This document shows, piece after piece, positions 1 to 8,664 of a DNA stretch of 64,000 nucleotides. A program made the position numbers and the translations under genes. This stretch comes from JANNVK01 sp031430435 (lineage in GTDB: Bacteria; Acidobacteriota; Blastocatellia; Pyrinomonadales; Pyrinomonadaceae): NCBI GenBank assembly GCA_031430435.1, contig JANPBM010000080.1:1-64000 (forward strand), read 5' to 3'. Each line of letters begins with the position of its first letter. The stretch's first letter is position 1. The notes under the pieces are model-generated. The model was not told the origin of the DNA and did no database searches. It was given only the letters and a program-made list of their open reading frames with translations.

Positions 1-177
1 GCGAAGCAGATTAAGTTTCACGCGAAGCAGATTAAGTTTCACGCGAAGCAGATTAAGTTTCACGCGAAGCAGATTAAGTTTCACGCGAAGCAGATTAAGT
101 TTCACGCGAAGCAGATTAAGTTTCACGCGAAGCAAATTAAGTTTCACGCGAAGCAAATTAAGTTTTGCTTATTATAA
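1..177 (+). repeat. 21-bp tandem repeat array, seven full copies plus a partial eighth, open in frame
   Basis: A 21-bp unit starting GCGAAGCAGATTAAG recurs head to tail at 1, 22, 43, 64, 85, 106 and 127, with a truncated copy at 148. The last two copies carry A instead of G in the GCAGATT part, as expected if the array grows from one side. Because 21 is a multiple of three, the plus strand reads as heptapeptide AKQIKFH repeated, ending at a TAA at 175-177. The reverse strand is also open, as VKLNLLR. The array continues past the left edge, so it could be the 3' end of a repetitive gene or a non-coding minisatellite. There are no unique spacers, so it is not a CRISPR. Confidence 0.9.
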
Positions 178-198
178 ATTAAATAACCGGGAGAGATT

Positions 199-483
199 AT
201 GTCATTAGAATTAGAAGACAGAGGAAAAGCGTTGGAAGATGAATACTTTTTTCGTCAAGAGCAAGAACTTATTGCCAAGATGAAGTCTAAATTGGAAGCT
301 GAAAATGCTTTGGCAAGCGAATTAGATTGCCCGAAGTGCGACGGTAAACTGGTTGAAACGGTTTACGAAGTTATTAAAATCGACGTTTGCAACAAATGCG
401 GCGGCGTGTGGTTTGATGCCGGCGAACTTGCCCAAGTAACGAGCAAAGATAAAAGCGGTTGGTTCGGCAAAATGTTTAGTTAA
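199..483 (+). CDS. Small TFIIB-type zinc-ribbon protein
   Basis: This 94-residue protein has a charged, probably helical N-terminal half (residues 1-40) followed by one zinc ribbon with cysteine pairs at C44/C47 and C64/C67. The second pair lies in CNKCGGVWFDAGEL, the signature of the zf-TFIIB family of small bacterial proteins. Their molecular role is poorly defined; zinc binding is the only safe inference. A purine-rich GGGAGAG stands just upstream of the ATG. It is followed after 14 bp by a secreted esterase gene on the same strand and may be co-transcribed with it. Confidence 0.85.
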   Translation: MSLELEDRGKALEDEYFFRQEQELIAKMKSKLEAENALASELDCPKCDGKLVETVYEVIKIDVCNKCGGVWFDAGELAQVTSKDKSGWFGKMFS

Positions 484-497
484 AGCGGTAATTTTTT

Positions 498-1415
498 ATG
501 AATAAAGTAAAATTTATTGTTTTGTGGGCGTTAATTTGCGCGTTTACTTTTGGGGTTAATGCCCAAACGGACAAACCGCAAATATTTATTGCCGCGCCAA
601 AAGTTGCCGTTGACACAAAACCGGCGGTCAAGGTCGAAAACCTGACGCTTAAAAGTAAATTGATGAATCGTGAAATGCCGTATCGAATAATCTTTCCGGC
701 AAGCTATAATTCGGCTGTAAATAAGCGATTTGCCGTCGTTTATTTGCTTCACGGTTACAGCGGACATTTTGATAATTGGGTCGATAAAACTAAATTGACC
801 GAATACGCCCAATCTTACGATTATATAATTGTCATGCCCGAAGGCAATAACGGCTGGTATTCCGACAGCGCGACCGTGCCGAACGATCGTTACGAAACTT
901 ATATTGCCGATGAGTTAATCGGTGAAGTCGATAAAAAGTTTCGCACCGTTGCGGACAGAGAACACCGAGCAATCGCGGGACTTTCGATGGGCGGTTTCGG
1001 CGCGTTAAAGTTCGGTATCAAATATCCCGATAAATTTATTTTAGCGGGTTCATTCAGCGGTGCCGTTTCGATTGCGTCGTATAAAAGCAAAGAAGAGTTG
1101 CAGCGAAGAATCTTGGTAACATCAATCATCGGAACGTTTGGCGACGCTGAAAGCGAAGTCCGAAAGTCCAACGACATCTTGCAAATCATCGGCGATATGT
1201 CAAAAGAGAAAATTGCCGGCTTGCCGTTTTTATATCTCGATTGCGGCACCGAAGACGAACTCGGTTTGTTGGGCGAAAACCAAAAGTTTGCCGAAATTTT
1301 AACCGCTAAAAAAGTTCCGCACGAATTCCGACAGCTTCCGGGTAAACATAATTGGAAGTTTTGGGATTCGCAAGTCGATGAATTTTTAAGACTGAGTAAA
1401 AGATTCGTTAAATAG
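498..1415 (+). CDS. Secreted esterase, esterase D / S-formylglutathione hydrolase-like alpha/beta hydrolase
   Basis: The 305-residue product starts with a signal peptide (hydrophobic stretch about residues 5-20, then VNAQ) and continues as an alpha/beta hydrolase of the putative esterase family (PF00756). LLHGYSGH is the oxyanion-hole region, GLSMGGFGAL holds the nucleophile Ser near residue 163, LDCGTEDE supplies a likely acid, and the GKHNW near the C-terminus the catalytic His. Family members hydrolyse small esters or transfer acyl groups; the substrate here cannot be told. Export to the periplasm or outside is inferred from the signal peptide. It follows the zinc-ribbon gene closely. Confidence 0.88.
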   Translation: MNKVKFIVLWALICAFTFGVNAQTDKPQIFIAAPKVAVDTKPAVKVENLTLKSKLMNREMPYRIIFPASYNSAVNKRFAVVYLLHGYSGHFDNWVDKTKLTEYAQSYDYIIVMPEGNNGWYSDSATVPNDRYETYIADELIGEVDKKFRTVADREHRAIAGLSMGGFGALKFGIKYPDKFILAGSFSGAVSIASYKSKEELQRRILVTSIIGTFGDAESEVRKSNDILQIIGDMSKEKIAGLPFLYLDCGTEDELGLLGENQKFAEILTAKKVPHEFRQLPGKHNWKFWDSQVDEFLRLSKRFVK

Positions 1416-1418
1416 TCG

Positions 1419-1461
1419 TTGGTCATTTGTCATTTGCGAAATACAAAAGACGAATGACCAA
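1419..1461. repeat. Short intergenic hairpin repeat
   Basis: TTGGTCATTTGTC at 1419-1431 pairs with GACGAATGACCAA at 1449-1461 through 13 bp including one G-U wobble, around a 17-nt loop. It fills the gap between the esterase and suhB genes. No T-run follows, so it looks more like a dispersed simple-word intergenic repeat than a terminator. Confidence 0.6.
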
Positions 1462-1476
1462 GAGCAAATGTGATAA

Positions 1477-2238
1477 ATGTTAAATTTTGCGCAACAAACA
1501 GCTCGTGAAGCGGGCAAAATACTACTGGACAAGTTCGGAAAAAAGATTAACGTCTATAAAAAAGGAAATATTAACCTTGTTACCGAAGCCGATTTAGCTT
1601 CCGAGAAGTTTATCATCGACCAAATCAATACTTATTATCCGAAACATTCGATTTTAGCCGAAGAATCGGGTGTTGCCGTGGTTGACGGCGAAAGCAAGTG
1701 GAAATGGATTATCGATCCGTTGGACGGAACGACTAATTTTGCTCACGGATATCCTTGTTTTTGCGTGACAATCGCGCTTGAACACGAGGGAAACATTGTC
1801 GTCGGCGTAACTTTTGACCCGACCAGAGACGAAATGTTTGCGGCGGAAAAAGGAAGCGGAGCATTTCTCAACCACAAACAAATTCACGTTTCCGACACGG
1901 AAAAAATCGGCGATGCTCTTATTTGCACCGGTTTTCCGTACGATGTTTCCGAACGCGAAAACTTTGAGCGACACTTCAAAAGTTTTGTTGCCAAAGCTCG
2001 CGGAATTCGGCGCGACGGTTCCGCCGCGATCGATATGGCGTATGTCGCGTGCGGCAGATTCGACGGCTTTTGGGAAGAAGGTTTGCAGGCTTGGGACGTT
2101 GCCGCCGGAAAACTTTTAATCGAAGAATCGGGCGGACGAGTTTCATATTACGATAATTCCGATTTCAGCATCTATAAACCGCCGATTTGCGCGAGCAACG
2201 GAATGATTCACAACGAAATGTTAAGCATTTTGATTTAG
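1477..2238 (+). CDS. suhB: Inositol-1-monophosphatase family protein
   Basis: The 253-residue protein has the full set of inositol monophosphatase motifs: metal-binding AEE at residues 61-63, DPLDGTTNFAHG from D80, and WDVAAG at 206-211 with the third metal-binding Asp. The family hydrolyses inositol-1-phosphate and related sugar phosphates with Mg2+; SuhB can also act in rRNA antitermination in enterobacteria, which cannot be judged here. Length is normal for the family. It is cytosolic, with no signal peptide. The gene stands alone after a hairpin and is followed by a repeat-rich intergenic stretch. Confidence 0.93.
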   Translation: MLNFAQQTAREAGKILLDKFGKKINVYKKGNINLVTEADLASEKFIIDQINTYYPKHSILAEESGVAVVDGESKWKWIIDPLDGTTNFAHGYPCFCVTIALEHEGNIVVGVTFDPTRDEMFAAEKGSGAFLNHKQIHVSDTEKIGDALICTGFPYDVSERENFERHFKSFVAKARGIRRDGSAAIDMAYVACGRFDGFWEEGLQAWDVAAGKLLIEESGGRVSYYDNSDFSIYKPPICASNGMIHNEMLSILI

Positions 2239-2702
2239 GGAAGTTCCAAAAATCAAGAAGGTAATCGCAAATTTCGTCAAGAAAACCTTTTACAATAAGG
2301 CTTTCCTATAAAAAATTCCTTTAGTATCGCGTAACGACAAAATGAATTTAGCCGTGTAATTTATTGCACGGAATGCAAAACAAAGAGTTGTTGTCGCGTT
2401 AGTGACAATTGAAAATTAACGGAGAATTCAGTCATCGCTGACGCGATGAAAACAAATTGCCAAATTTAACCGTGCCTTAAAAGACACGGCTAAATTCATT
2501 AAGTCGCTACGCGACAAAGACTTAATTGATTTTTTCTTTTTACTTTTTTATAGGAAAGCCCTGCCTTTTACAACAGGTTAAGAAGGAGCATTTACAGGCA
2601 TTCAAAGGATGAAAGAGATATTTTTCAAAGTCATAACCGGTTTTTATCCCGCTTTATCCTCTTTATCCCTGTGAATAATGTTTTCTTTGCATTATTGTCT
2701 GC
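2239..2702. other. Gene-free stretch holding a MITE and a dispersed repeat
   Basis: This 464-bp gap between suhB (plus) and the MauE-TlpA fusion (minus) has no convincing coding frame. It contains the inverted-repeat element at 2296-2563 (described separately). Near 2640-2680 is a T-rich motif containing ATCCC and TTTATCCCTGT, a word family that recurs near 32060 and 56640. Confidence 0.7.
2296..2563. mobile_element. MITE-like element with terminal inverted repeats and 10-bp target duplication
   Basis: GGCTTTCCTATAAAAAA at 2299-2315 is matched exactly by its reverse complement at 2544-2560, and the match extends outward by three more positions with two mismatches. Inside, both ends carry related words (TCGCGTAACGAC and TCGCGTAGCGAC, each followed by ATGAATTTAGCCGTGT), so the element is a long imperfect palindrome. 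CCTTTTACAA flanks it on both sides (2286-2295 and 2564-2573), as expected for a target-site duplication. It encodes no protein and would need a transposase elsewhere in the genome. Confidence 0.8.
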
Positions 2703-4187
2703 TTATTTTACTTTCTTGAAACCAATCAACGACCAAATTCGGTCTGCCCCGATCGCAGTTTCCGAAACAATTCTGCCGTGTTCGTCAACCAAAATTGCGG
2801 ACGGCGTGCCGTTCATTCCGAGTTGATTGGAAATCGCATTGTCTTTGTCGATTAAAATCGTGGAGCTTAAACCGAGTTCTTTGTGAGCCTCGATTTCACC
2901 GTCGGACATCAGCACGAGATTCGGTTCGTCGCGACCTTTGACCTTTTCCCAATCTTTAATTTCATCAACCATTTTCTTGCAAAACGAACAATGCAAACTA
3001 AAAAACGTGAGCAGATGTTTCGAGCCGATAAGTTGATGCGGTTCAACTGTTTGACCGTCCAAACTCTTTAACGAAAACTGCGGAAGCAATTCGCCGATGT
3101 GGATTTCGGCTTGATTTTCACCGCCGGTATTGGTCGCAAAAGAAATAGTTTTTTGCAACCGAAGTTCATCGATTAACTCACGAATTGCCGTATCGCCGGC
3201 GGCTAATCTGCTTGCGATTGTGCCGTCTGTTTGAACCAAAAAAGCGGTCGGTGTCCATTTTGCCGAAAATGCCGATGAAACTTCGCGGTCTTTTTGAAGC
3301 AACACAACGCGGTCTTTGCCAAATTTGGCGATGTTGTCTTTCGGCGTGCCTTCGCTGATAAAAACAAACGTACATTTATCTTTTAATTCGGTTTGCCAAA
3401 CGTTGATTTCGGGCAATAAAGCACTGCACGGTTCGCACGTCGGGCTGACATAAAAGAACAGCAAAGGCTTTGTTTGCATCAATAAATGCTCGAACTCGAT
3501 TTGTTTTCCGGTTACGTCGGGCAAAGTAAAATCGGGAGCCGCCGCGCCAATCGGCAAACCGTCCGCCGGATGCGAAACGTCGTCGCGGTGTTCGCCGTGA
3601 TTATGTTCGTTCGAGACAAAATCGAGATGTTCGATTTGTCTGGCAAGCTGTTTTTGGTGCGCTAAAATGTGTGAAAGAAAACCGATTGCGACGGCTGAAA
3701 GCACGGTTATAAGAAGCCCGAACACGCCGAACATTTTCTCTGCCGCCGTCAATTCGCCGATCCAATTTACCGCCGATAACTGTTGACCTGTTCCGCCGGC
3801 AAAAATTAAACTCAGCGACATAACCGCAAAAACAACATTGCGAACAACGGATTTACGGCTCACAGGTTCGCTTTTAAATTGCCCGAAACAATGACATTCG
3901 GGAGCGTTTCCGAGTCGCATCTGGTTCAGCATTCCGCCGATAAATACTGCCAACAAACAAGTTAAACCAATCGCCGCAAACCACGCCGTTGTTGCAAACA
4001 ACAACCCGAAAGCAAGTAAAAGCTCCAAAAAAGGAAGCGCGTTGCCGATAATTTTCGCCAAATTTGCGGGAACGCCAAAGTTTTCGGTCGCCTTAATTGC
4101 ACCTTTTATATCCAACAATTTCCCGATGCCCGCAACCGCAAACACCGCAAATAAAATCAATCTGACGACTAACAAACCAACTTCCAT
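2703..4187 (-). CDS. MauE/DoxX-like membrane domain fused to two TlpA-type thioredoxin domains
   Basis: The 494-residue protein has three parts. Residues 1-170 form about four to five membrane segments of MauE type, including the loop ECHCFGQF at 97-104. After a His-rich linker (about 192-203), residues 211-345 are a TlpA/peroxiredoxin-like thioredoxin fold with active site CEPC (C251/C254) and WTPT cis-proline loop. Residues 362-492 are a second thioredoxin fold with CSFC (C400/C403). MauE-family membrane proteins accompany thiol-disulfide exchange in the periplasm, so electron relay from the membrane to two periplasmic thioredoxin domains is inferred. The second domain begins GELLPQFSLKSLDG, the usual TlpA entry. 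Confidence 0.87.
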   Translation of the reverse strand: MEVGLLVVRLILFAVFAVAGIGKLLDIKGAIKATENFGVPANLAKIIGNALPFLELLLAFGLLFATTAWFAAIGLTCLLAVFIGGMLNQMRLGNAPECHCFGQFKSEPVSRKSVVRNVVFAVMSLSLIFAGGTGQQLSAVNWIGELTAAEKMFGVFGLLITVLSAVAIGFLSHILAHQKQLARQIEHLDFVSNEHNHGEHRDDVSHPADGLPIGAAAPDFTLPDVTGKQIEFEHLLMQTKPLLFFYVSPTCEPCSALLPEINVWQTELKDKCTFVFISEGTPKDNIAKFGKDRVVLLQKDREVSSAFSAKWTPTAFLVQTDGTIASRLAAGDTAIRELIDELRLQKTISFATNTGGENQAEIHIGELLPQFSLKSLDGQTVEPHQLIGSKHLLTFFSLHCSFCKKMVDEIKDWEKVKGRDEPNLVLMSDGEIEAHKELGLSSTILIDKDNAISNQLGMNGTPSAILVDEHGRIVSETAIGADRIWSLIGFKKVK

Positions 4188-4226
4188 ATTTACAAATTTA
4201 CAATAAAAGTTCAGAGTTCAAAGAAA

Positions 4227-4324
4227 GTTCAGAGTTCAAACTTTAGTTTGATATTTACGCTTCAGCGTAGTTTTTTAAGACTACGCTGAAGCGTAAATAT
4301 CACGATGAATCGTGAACTCTGAAC
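4227..4324. repeat. Nested intergenic inverted repeat
   Basis: A perfect 21-bp stem (4250-4270 with 4281-4301) closes a 10-nt loop. Outside it, GTTCAGAGTTCA at 4227-4238 pairs with TGAACTCTGAAC at 4313-4324. Each inner arm also contains its own small palindrome (ACGCTTCAGCGT). It lies between der and the MauE-TlpA gene, both on the minus strand. There is no T-run on the leftward side, so termination is uncertain. Confidence 0.75.
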
Positions 4325-4351
4325 ACTGTTATTCGTAAACTCCGAGCATTG

Positions 4352-5830
4352 TTACTTGGTAGATTTACCTTTTCGTTTCTCTAATTTATTTTTGCCTTTT
4401 TCAGGCTTGCCTTTCAGCTTTTTGAAATCTTCAAACTTGCTCTTTTTCTCAGCGGAAGATTTGTCCGGACGAACCCACGCGCCCGACTTTCCGCGTCCGG
4501 TTTTATGTCGTTCAACCAACTTAATCGGTGTCGCAAAAAACTCGAAATGTTCGCGCAGACGGTTTTCGATATAACGAGTGTATGAAAAGTGCAAACCTGC
4601 TTTTCCGCCCGAAGTGAAAATAACGAACAACGGCGGACGAATGCCCGATTGCGTAATATATTGAACGTGCAAACGAGTCGTGCCTTTGCCCGGAGCGTTT
4701 CCGCCGCCGCCGCGCGGTTGCATGACCATTTCCTCGAAAAAGTCGTTGAGCTTTGATGTCGGAACACGCAAATCTCTGGCGGCAAAGGCTTTAGCGACCA
4801 TCGGCAGAATTTTTTGGACACGCTGACCTGTCAACGCAGACATCGTAATCATCGGCGACCAATCGAGAAATTTCAACGTTTGACGCAACTTATCCTCAAA
4901 CTGACTTTGCGTATTCGTCTCTTTTTCCTCAAGCAAATCCCACTTATTAACCGCGATAATCAGCGAACAGCCCGAATTGAGCGCGTAACCCGCGATGCTT
5001 GCGTCCAAATTCGCCAAACCTTCTGCCGCATCGATTACGAGAATCGCCACATCGGCGCGTTCCAACGCTTTTCTCGCCATGACGACCGAAAGGATTTCCG
5101 CCATTTCGGTCGTTTTACCTTTGCGACGAATTCCGGCGGTGTCGATAATTGTGTAATTTTGTCCGTCAACAGTCAGATAAGTGTCGATGGCATCACGAGT
5201 TGTTCCCGCAATCGGCGAAACAATCACGCGTTCTTCGCCGAGAATTTTGTTCAGCAGAGAAGATTTTCCGACATTCGGGCGACCGATAATCGCCAAACGA
5301 ATCTCGCGTTGCGGCTCAACTTCGCCTTCTTCGGGAAATGTCAGAACCTCAAAAACTACGTCGAGCAAATCGCCGATTCCTGTTCCGTGTTCCGCCGACA
5401 CAGGCGAAATCTCGAACCCGAACTTGAAAAACTCGCCCGCTTCTTCTTCGACCGTGCGCGATTCGGCTTTATTGGCGGCGATAAAAACAGGTTTGCCGAT
5501 GTTGCGTAAATAGACGGAAAGTTCTTCGTCAAGCGGCGTGATTCCCGCCCGCGAATCAACCACCCAAATAATCGCTTGAGCTTCGGCAATCGCAAAACCT
5601 GCTTGTTTAAATATATTTGCGGGAATAATTGCTTCATCGTCCGGCACAATTCCACCTGTGTCAACGAGCTTGAAAACCTTACCGCGCCAATCGACTTCGC
5701 CGTAAATCCGATCGCGCGTGATTCCGGGTTCATTTCCGACAATCGATTTACGCGAACCTGTCAATCGATTAAAAAGCGTGGATTTTCCGACATTCGGACG
5801 ACCAATAATAACTACCAAAGGTAAAGACAT
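4352..5830 (-). CDS. der: Ribosome-associated GTPase Der (EngA)
   Basis: Two GTPase domains in tandem identify Der, which acts in 50S ribosomal subunit assembly. The first P-loop is GRPNVGKS at residues 10-17, with GITRDR and DTGG following. The second is GRPNVGKSSL near residue 180, with GTTRDAID and DTAG; NKWD of the second domain is visible. The KH-like C-terminal domain is followed by a basic Lys-rich tail of about 35 residues. I start at the ATG at 5830 (MSLPLVVIIGRPNVG): the frame is open upstream, but that 44-residue extension is not Der-like and lies in an A-rich intergenic repeat. Length is 492 residues, slightly long because of the tail. Confidence 0.95.
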   Translation of the reverse strand: MSLPLVVIIGRPNVGKSTLFNRLTGSRKSIVGNEPGITRDRIYGEVDWRGKVFKLVDTGGIVPDDEAIIPANIFKQAGFAIAEAQAIIWVVDSRAGITPLDEELSVYLRNIGKPVFIAANKAESRTVEEEAGEFFKFGFEISPVSAEHGTGIGDLLDVVFEVLTFPEEGEVEPQREIRLAIIGRPNVGKSSLLNKILGEERVIVSPIAGTTRDAIDTYLTVDGQNYTIIDTAGIRRKGKTTEMAEILSVVMARKALERADVAILVIDAAEGLANLDASIAGYALNSGCSLIIAVNKWDLLEEKETNTQSQFEDKLRQTLKFLDWSPMITMSALTGQRVQKILPMVAKAFAARDLRVPTSKLNDFFEEMVMQPRGGGGNAPGKGTTRLHVQYITQSGIRPPLFVIFTSGGKAGLHFSYTRYIENRLREHFEFFATPIKLVERHKTGRGKSGAWVRPDKSSAEKKSKFEDFKKLKGKPEKGKNKLEKRKGKSTK

Positions 5831-5996
5831 AATATAAATGCAAAATTGAAAATTGAAAATGCAAAATCGAAAACAATAGTGAAATTTAGTTGACTGCAAA
5901 ATTTTTCTTGACTTGCATACTGACAATTCTAGCCGTGAACACGACAAATTGCACGAAGACAAAAGTGTTTTGACGATTACAAAGTTTAATTTGCGT

Positions 5997-6626
5997 CTAA
6001 TTCGCCTTCACAATTTCATAGCCGATTGTGACGTTCAAAGCATTGTTGACGATTTCGTGTCGCATTGTTTTGGCGTTTAATTTGAGGTTGCCGTTCGCCA
6101 CGCTGACAGGTACGAGGAATGAAAGTTTGTCGGTTCGCAGTATTTCAACCGGATTTATTTTCTTGTCGATCGAACTTTGCAAAAGCCTTGCAACCACGCT
6201 TCCGGCAAAACTCGGAACATTATTGAGTTGTACGTTTTGAACTTTTGCCCGACCGAAAAGCGTCTGTTTTTCTTGGTCGAATTGCAGTTCAACATCGGCT
6301 TCTGCCCAACCTTTGAAATCTAAACAACCAAGCAACGGAGCTTTATAACTTCCCGTAAACGCAATCGGCGCAACGATTTTGCCGTTCCGAAACTTAACTG
6401 CGGTTTTTACGCCGTTCATTTCGCGTTCGAGCCTTACTTTCTCGACGCAATCGCCGTCTTCTTCGTTTGAAAGTTTGAAATCAGGCTGTTTGAGGTTGGT
6501 GAACATTGATTCGAGAAACGCATCGAAAAACGGTTCGTTGAGTGAAATTGTAACTTCGGCAGTTTGGGCTTTGGCAAACGAAACGAAAAAAAATGCGACA
6601 AATATCAGGCTTAAAACTTTTTTCAT
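5997..6626 (-). CDS. Secreted hypothetical protein
   Basis: I do not recognise this 209-residue protein. The ATG at 6626 gives a clear signal peptide (MKK, hydrophobic core, SFAKAQ) and has GGAGAAAA upstream; the open frame extends further 5' but without a plausible start. The mature part is mostly beta-predicted, with two cysteines (DGDC and LLGC) that might form a disulfide. A stretch with FAGSVVARLLQSSIDKKINP suggests a lipid- or membrane-associated beta protein, but no family can be named. The neighbour downstream of it on the same strand is der; upstream is a small helical protein gene. Confidence 0.75.
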   Translation of the reverse strand: MKKVLSLIFVAFFFVSFAKAQTAEVTISLNEPFFDAFLESMFTNLKQPDFKLSNEEDGDCVEKVRLEREMNGVKTAVKFRNGKIVAPIAFTGSYKAPLLGCLDFKGWAEADVELQFDQEKQTLFGRAKVQNVQLNNVPSFAGSVVARLLQSSIDKKINPVEILRTDKLSFLVPVSVANGNLKLNAKTMRHEIVNNALNVTIGYEIVKAN

Positions 6627-6701
6627 ACAATAAATTTTCTCCGAAAAGTAGGATAAAAACGGCAAACAAAAAGTTGCCCCGTAATTATCGCACAATCGGT
6701 T

Positions 6702-7064
6702 TTAAACTTCACGAATATTGCTTTCCTCCATAATTGCCCGGGCAATTTCCGCCAATTCGGGTGCATTTTTATCCATATCGGCAATCATCCTTTCAATCAT
6801 TGCAAGAAATTTGTCGTGTAAAACGGCAGCTTCTTCCAATGCGGCTTGATGCTTTTGGTGAACCTCGTATTCATTTACCAACGATTGTTCAAGTTCATCG
6901 ATACTTTTTTCAAAATCCGCCAGAAGTTTGACCGCTAATTTGTGATCTTTAACGTTTCCGTCTTTAATCGCCTGCTTTATGCGGTCGCGATCCTCGATTC
7001 TTTTTATCAAATTTCCAACGACTTTTTTATGATCGTCGGGCATCTCATAAATTTTTTTTGTCAT
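6702..7064 (-). CDS. Hypothetical helical protein
   Basis: The 120-residue product is highly charged and predicted almost entirely helical, with heptad-like patterns around residues 15-60 and 65-110, so a short coiled coil is likely. It has no signal peptide, membrane segment or cysteine. I do not recognise the family. It lies on the minus strand between two membrane or secreted protein genes, with 59 bp to the upstream gene's stop codon. Confidence 0.65.
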   Translation of the reverse strand: MTKKIYEMPDDHKKVVGNLIKRIEDRDRIKQAIKDGNVKDHKLAVKLLADFEKSIDELEQSLVNEYEVHQKHQAALEEAAVLHDKFLAMIERMIADMDKNAPELAEIARAIMEESNIREV

Positions 7065-7123
7065 ATTAAAATAGTTTCAACCTCCTGAATTATTAAGCCG
7101 TGAATAAAAATAACAAGACCGAA

Positions 7124-7795
7124 TTAAAATTCCATTAACCCTGAAATGAACGCGCAGATTGTTGCGGTAATTCCAAAGGCAAGCGGGATAAAATGTTTTC
7201 GGTCGATTGAATCACCGCGTTTCAAAAGGCGATGAAAAACCGTAAATGTTGTCAACGCAACGCTTCCGACCGTTGACGCGATAATCGCGCCGAAAAACGC
7301 GCCGATTACAAAGATGAAAATACCGCCGACTCCGCCGGTGATTATTCCCCACAAAACGCCGATCAACGGCATCAAAAGCATCATTGTTGACCAAGTATAA
7401 TTCTCGGTTTTAGAAACTAATTTCGAGATAATTGTTTTGCCCGAATAATAGCCGACAACGGCACAAATCAGATTGATGAAAATGAGGAAAACTGTGATAA
7501 ACAGGATGTTTTCGTGATCGTGATTTTTTATTGTTTGCCAAATAAACGAGCTGAAAATTGTCAGCGGCGGAAAAGTTCCGAGCAACAGCCCGAAATTGGC
7601 AAATGCTTTTTCGCTGCTCAACGGATTTTTCATCAAATCACGCTCGATTATTTCTAAATTGTTGCGATACCGTGATTTATCGTTTGCAATTCCGGCATTT
7701 GCGGTTATAATCGCGTTTAATCTTTCGGGTTGATTGCGGATGTTTGCAAAGTCAAAGGCAGTTTTCTCGTAAAATTCAGTTGGTTTGTGTTCCAT
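7124..7795 (-). CDS. Hypothetical membrane protein with four to five TM segments
   Basis: The 223-residue protein begins with a soluble stretch of about 70 residues and then shows hydrophobic segments around residues 70-85, 95-115, 130-170 (Gly-rich GVLWGIITGGVGGIFIF) and 200-220. I do not recognise a family. It overlaps the end of the upstream gene by 79 bp in another frame, which suggests translational coupling, unless translation really begins further downstream. The two genes probably form a unit. Confidence 0.6.
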   Translation of the reverse strand: MEHKPTEFYEKTAFDFANIRNQPERLNAIITANAGIANDKSRYRNNLEIIERDLMKNPLSSEKAFANFGLLLGTFPPLTIFSSFIWQTIKNHDHENILFITVFLIFINLICAVVGYYSGKTIISKLVSKTENYTWSTMMLLMPLIGVLWGIITGGVGGIFIFVIGAFFGAIIASTVGSVALTTFTVFHRLLKRGDSIDRKHFIPLAFGITATICAFISGLMEF

Positions 7796-8373
7796 ACATT
7801 TAACTCCGATTTGCCGACGTTAAGCGTTTTTTCGGCTTCATTGTCTTCTAAAATTCTAAACAGTTTGACTGAAGAGAGTTGAAGTTTGCTTGATTGAAAT
7901 TCGTTAATGACTTTCAAAAAATCTCGTCGCGCAAGTGTTTGATGATATTTCAGCTTGAATTGGTTGCTTCTGTGCAAACAAATCGAGCCGAGTTTGACGT
8001 TTTCGTGTTTTGCAATCCGGAAAACGTCAGTTTCGTTTTCGCCGACTTGGTCGTTATTTTGTTTTCTGCTCAAAGTCAGCCCGACATATCGTTCAAAAAC
8101 TTCACGAAACTCGAAAAGTGAGAGCTTTATATCGTTTTCAAACAAACTTTGTTCGATTTCTTTTTGAATTGATTCAATTTCTGAATCCGAAGCAAGTTTT
8201 TTATCGAAATTTAACTTAGATGTAACTTTGGCGTGAAATAATCGAATCGAATACGGAATCCAAAGCATCCAAACCATAATTGATTTTAACCAATCGTGGT
8301 TTTGCAGAAAATAATAAACGGCAAACGGCGAACCGCACGCGAAATATAAAATTGTAAAGTCAATTAAACTCAT
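7717..8373 (-). CDS. Hypothetical protein with N-terminal membrane segments
   Basis: Starting from the ATG at 8373 this is 218 residues long; the frame stays open 10 codons further upstream. Hydrophobic segments at about residues 3-20 and 28-45 are followed by a soluble, charged domain. No family is recognised. Its 3' end overlaps the next membrane-protein gene by 79 bp, so the pair is likely co-translated and may act together at the inner membrane. Confidence 0.6.
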   Translation of the reverse strand: MSLIDFTILYFACGSPFAVYYFLQNHDWLKSIMVWMLWIPYSIRLFHAKVTSKLNFDKKLASDSEIESIQKEIEQSLFENDIKLSLFEFREVFERYVGLTLSRKQNNDQVGENETDVFRIAKHENVKLGSICLHRSNQFKLKYHQTLARRDFLKVINEFQSSKLQLSSVKLFRILEDNEAEKTLNVGKSELNVWNTNQLNFTRKLPLTLQTSAINPKD

Positions 8374-8597
8374 CGTTTTTGTATTAAGCAAAGTTTGCGC
8401 CAAATAACTGCAAGTTTTGAAATTTAATTCGTTCTTTATTTTAAGTTACAACAAAGTCTTTGGTTCGTAACGGTTTAGCGAAAATGTTGAAAAAAATAAA
8501 ACGCATTATTTTCAAATTACGGGAACAAAAACGCCGGAAAAAGCGTTTACTCTATTAGCAAAATGCAAAAATAAGACGGTTTATTTGCAAAATGCGA

Positions 8598-8627
8598 ATT
8601 TTTTGACAGATAAAAAAGTCAAAAAAT
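8598..8627. promoter_or_regulatory. Inverted repeat, candidate activator site
   Basis: ATTTTTTGAC and GTCAAAAAAT form perfect 10-bp arms around a 10-nt spacer, about 40 bp upstream of the sigma-54-type promoter. Its position fits an upstream site for an enhancer-binding protein. The A/T content of the arms means chance cannot be excluded. Confidence 0.4.
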
Positions 8628-8664
8628 AAATGCAAAAAAGCCGGTTTGAAACGTCTGAGGTTTA

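Noticed and set aside
1..166. CRISPR array
   Set aside because: Copies are contiguous with no unique spacers, and the unit is a simple 21-bp tandem repeat.
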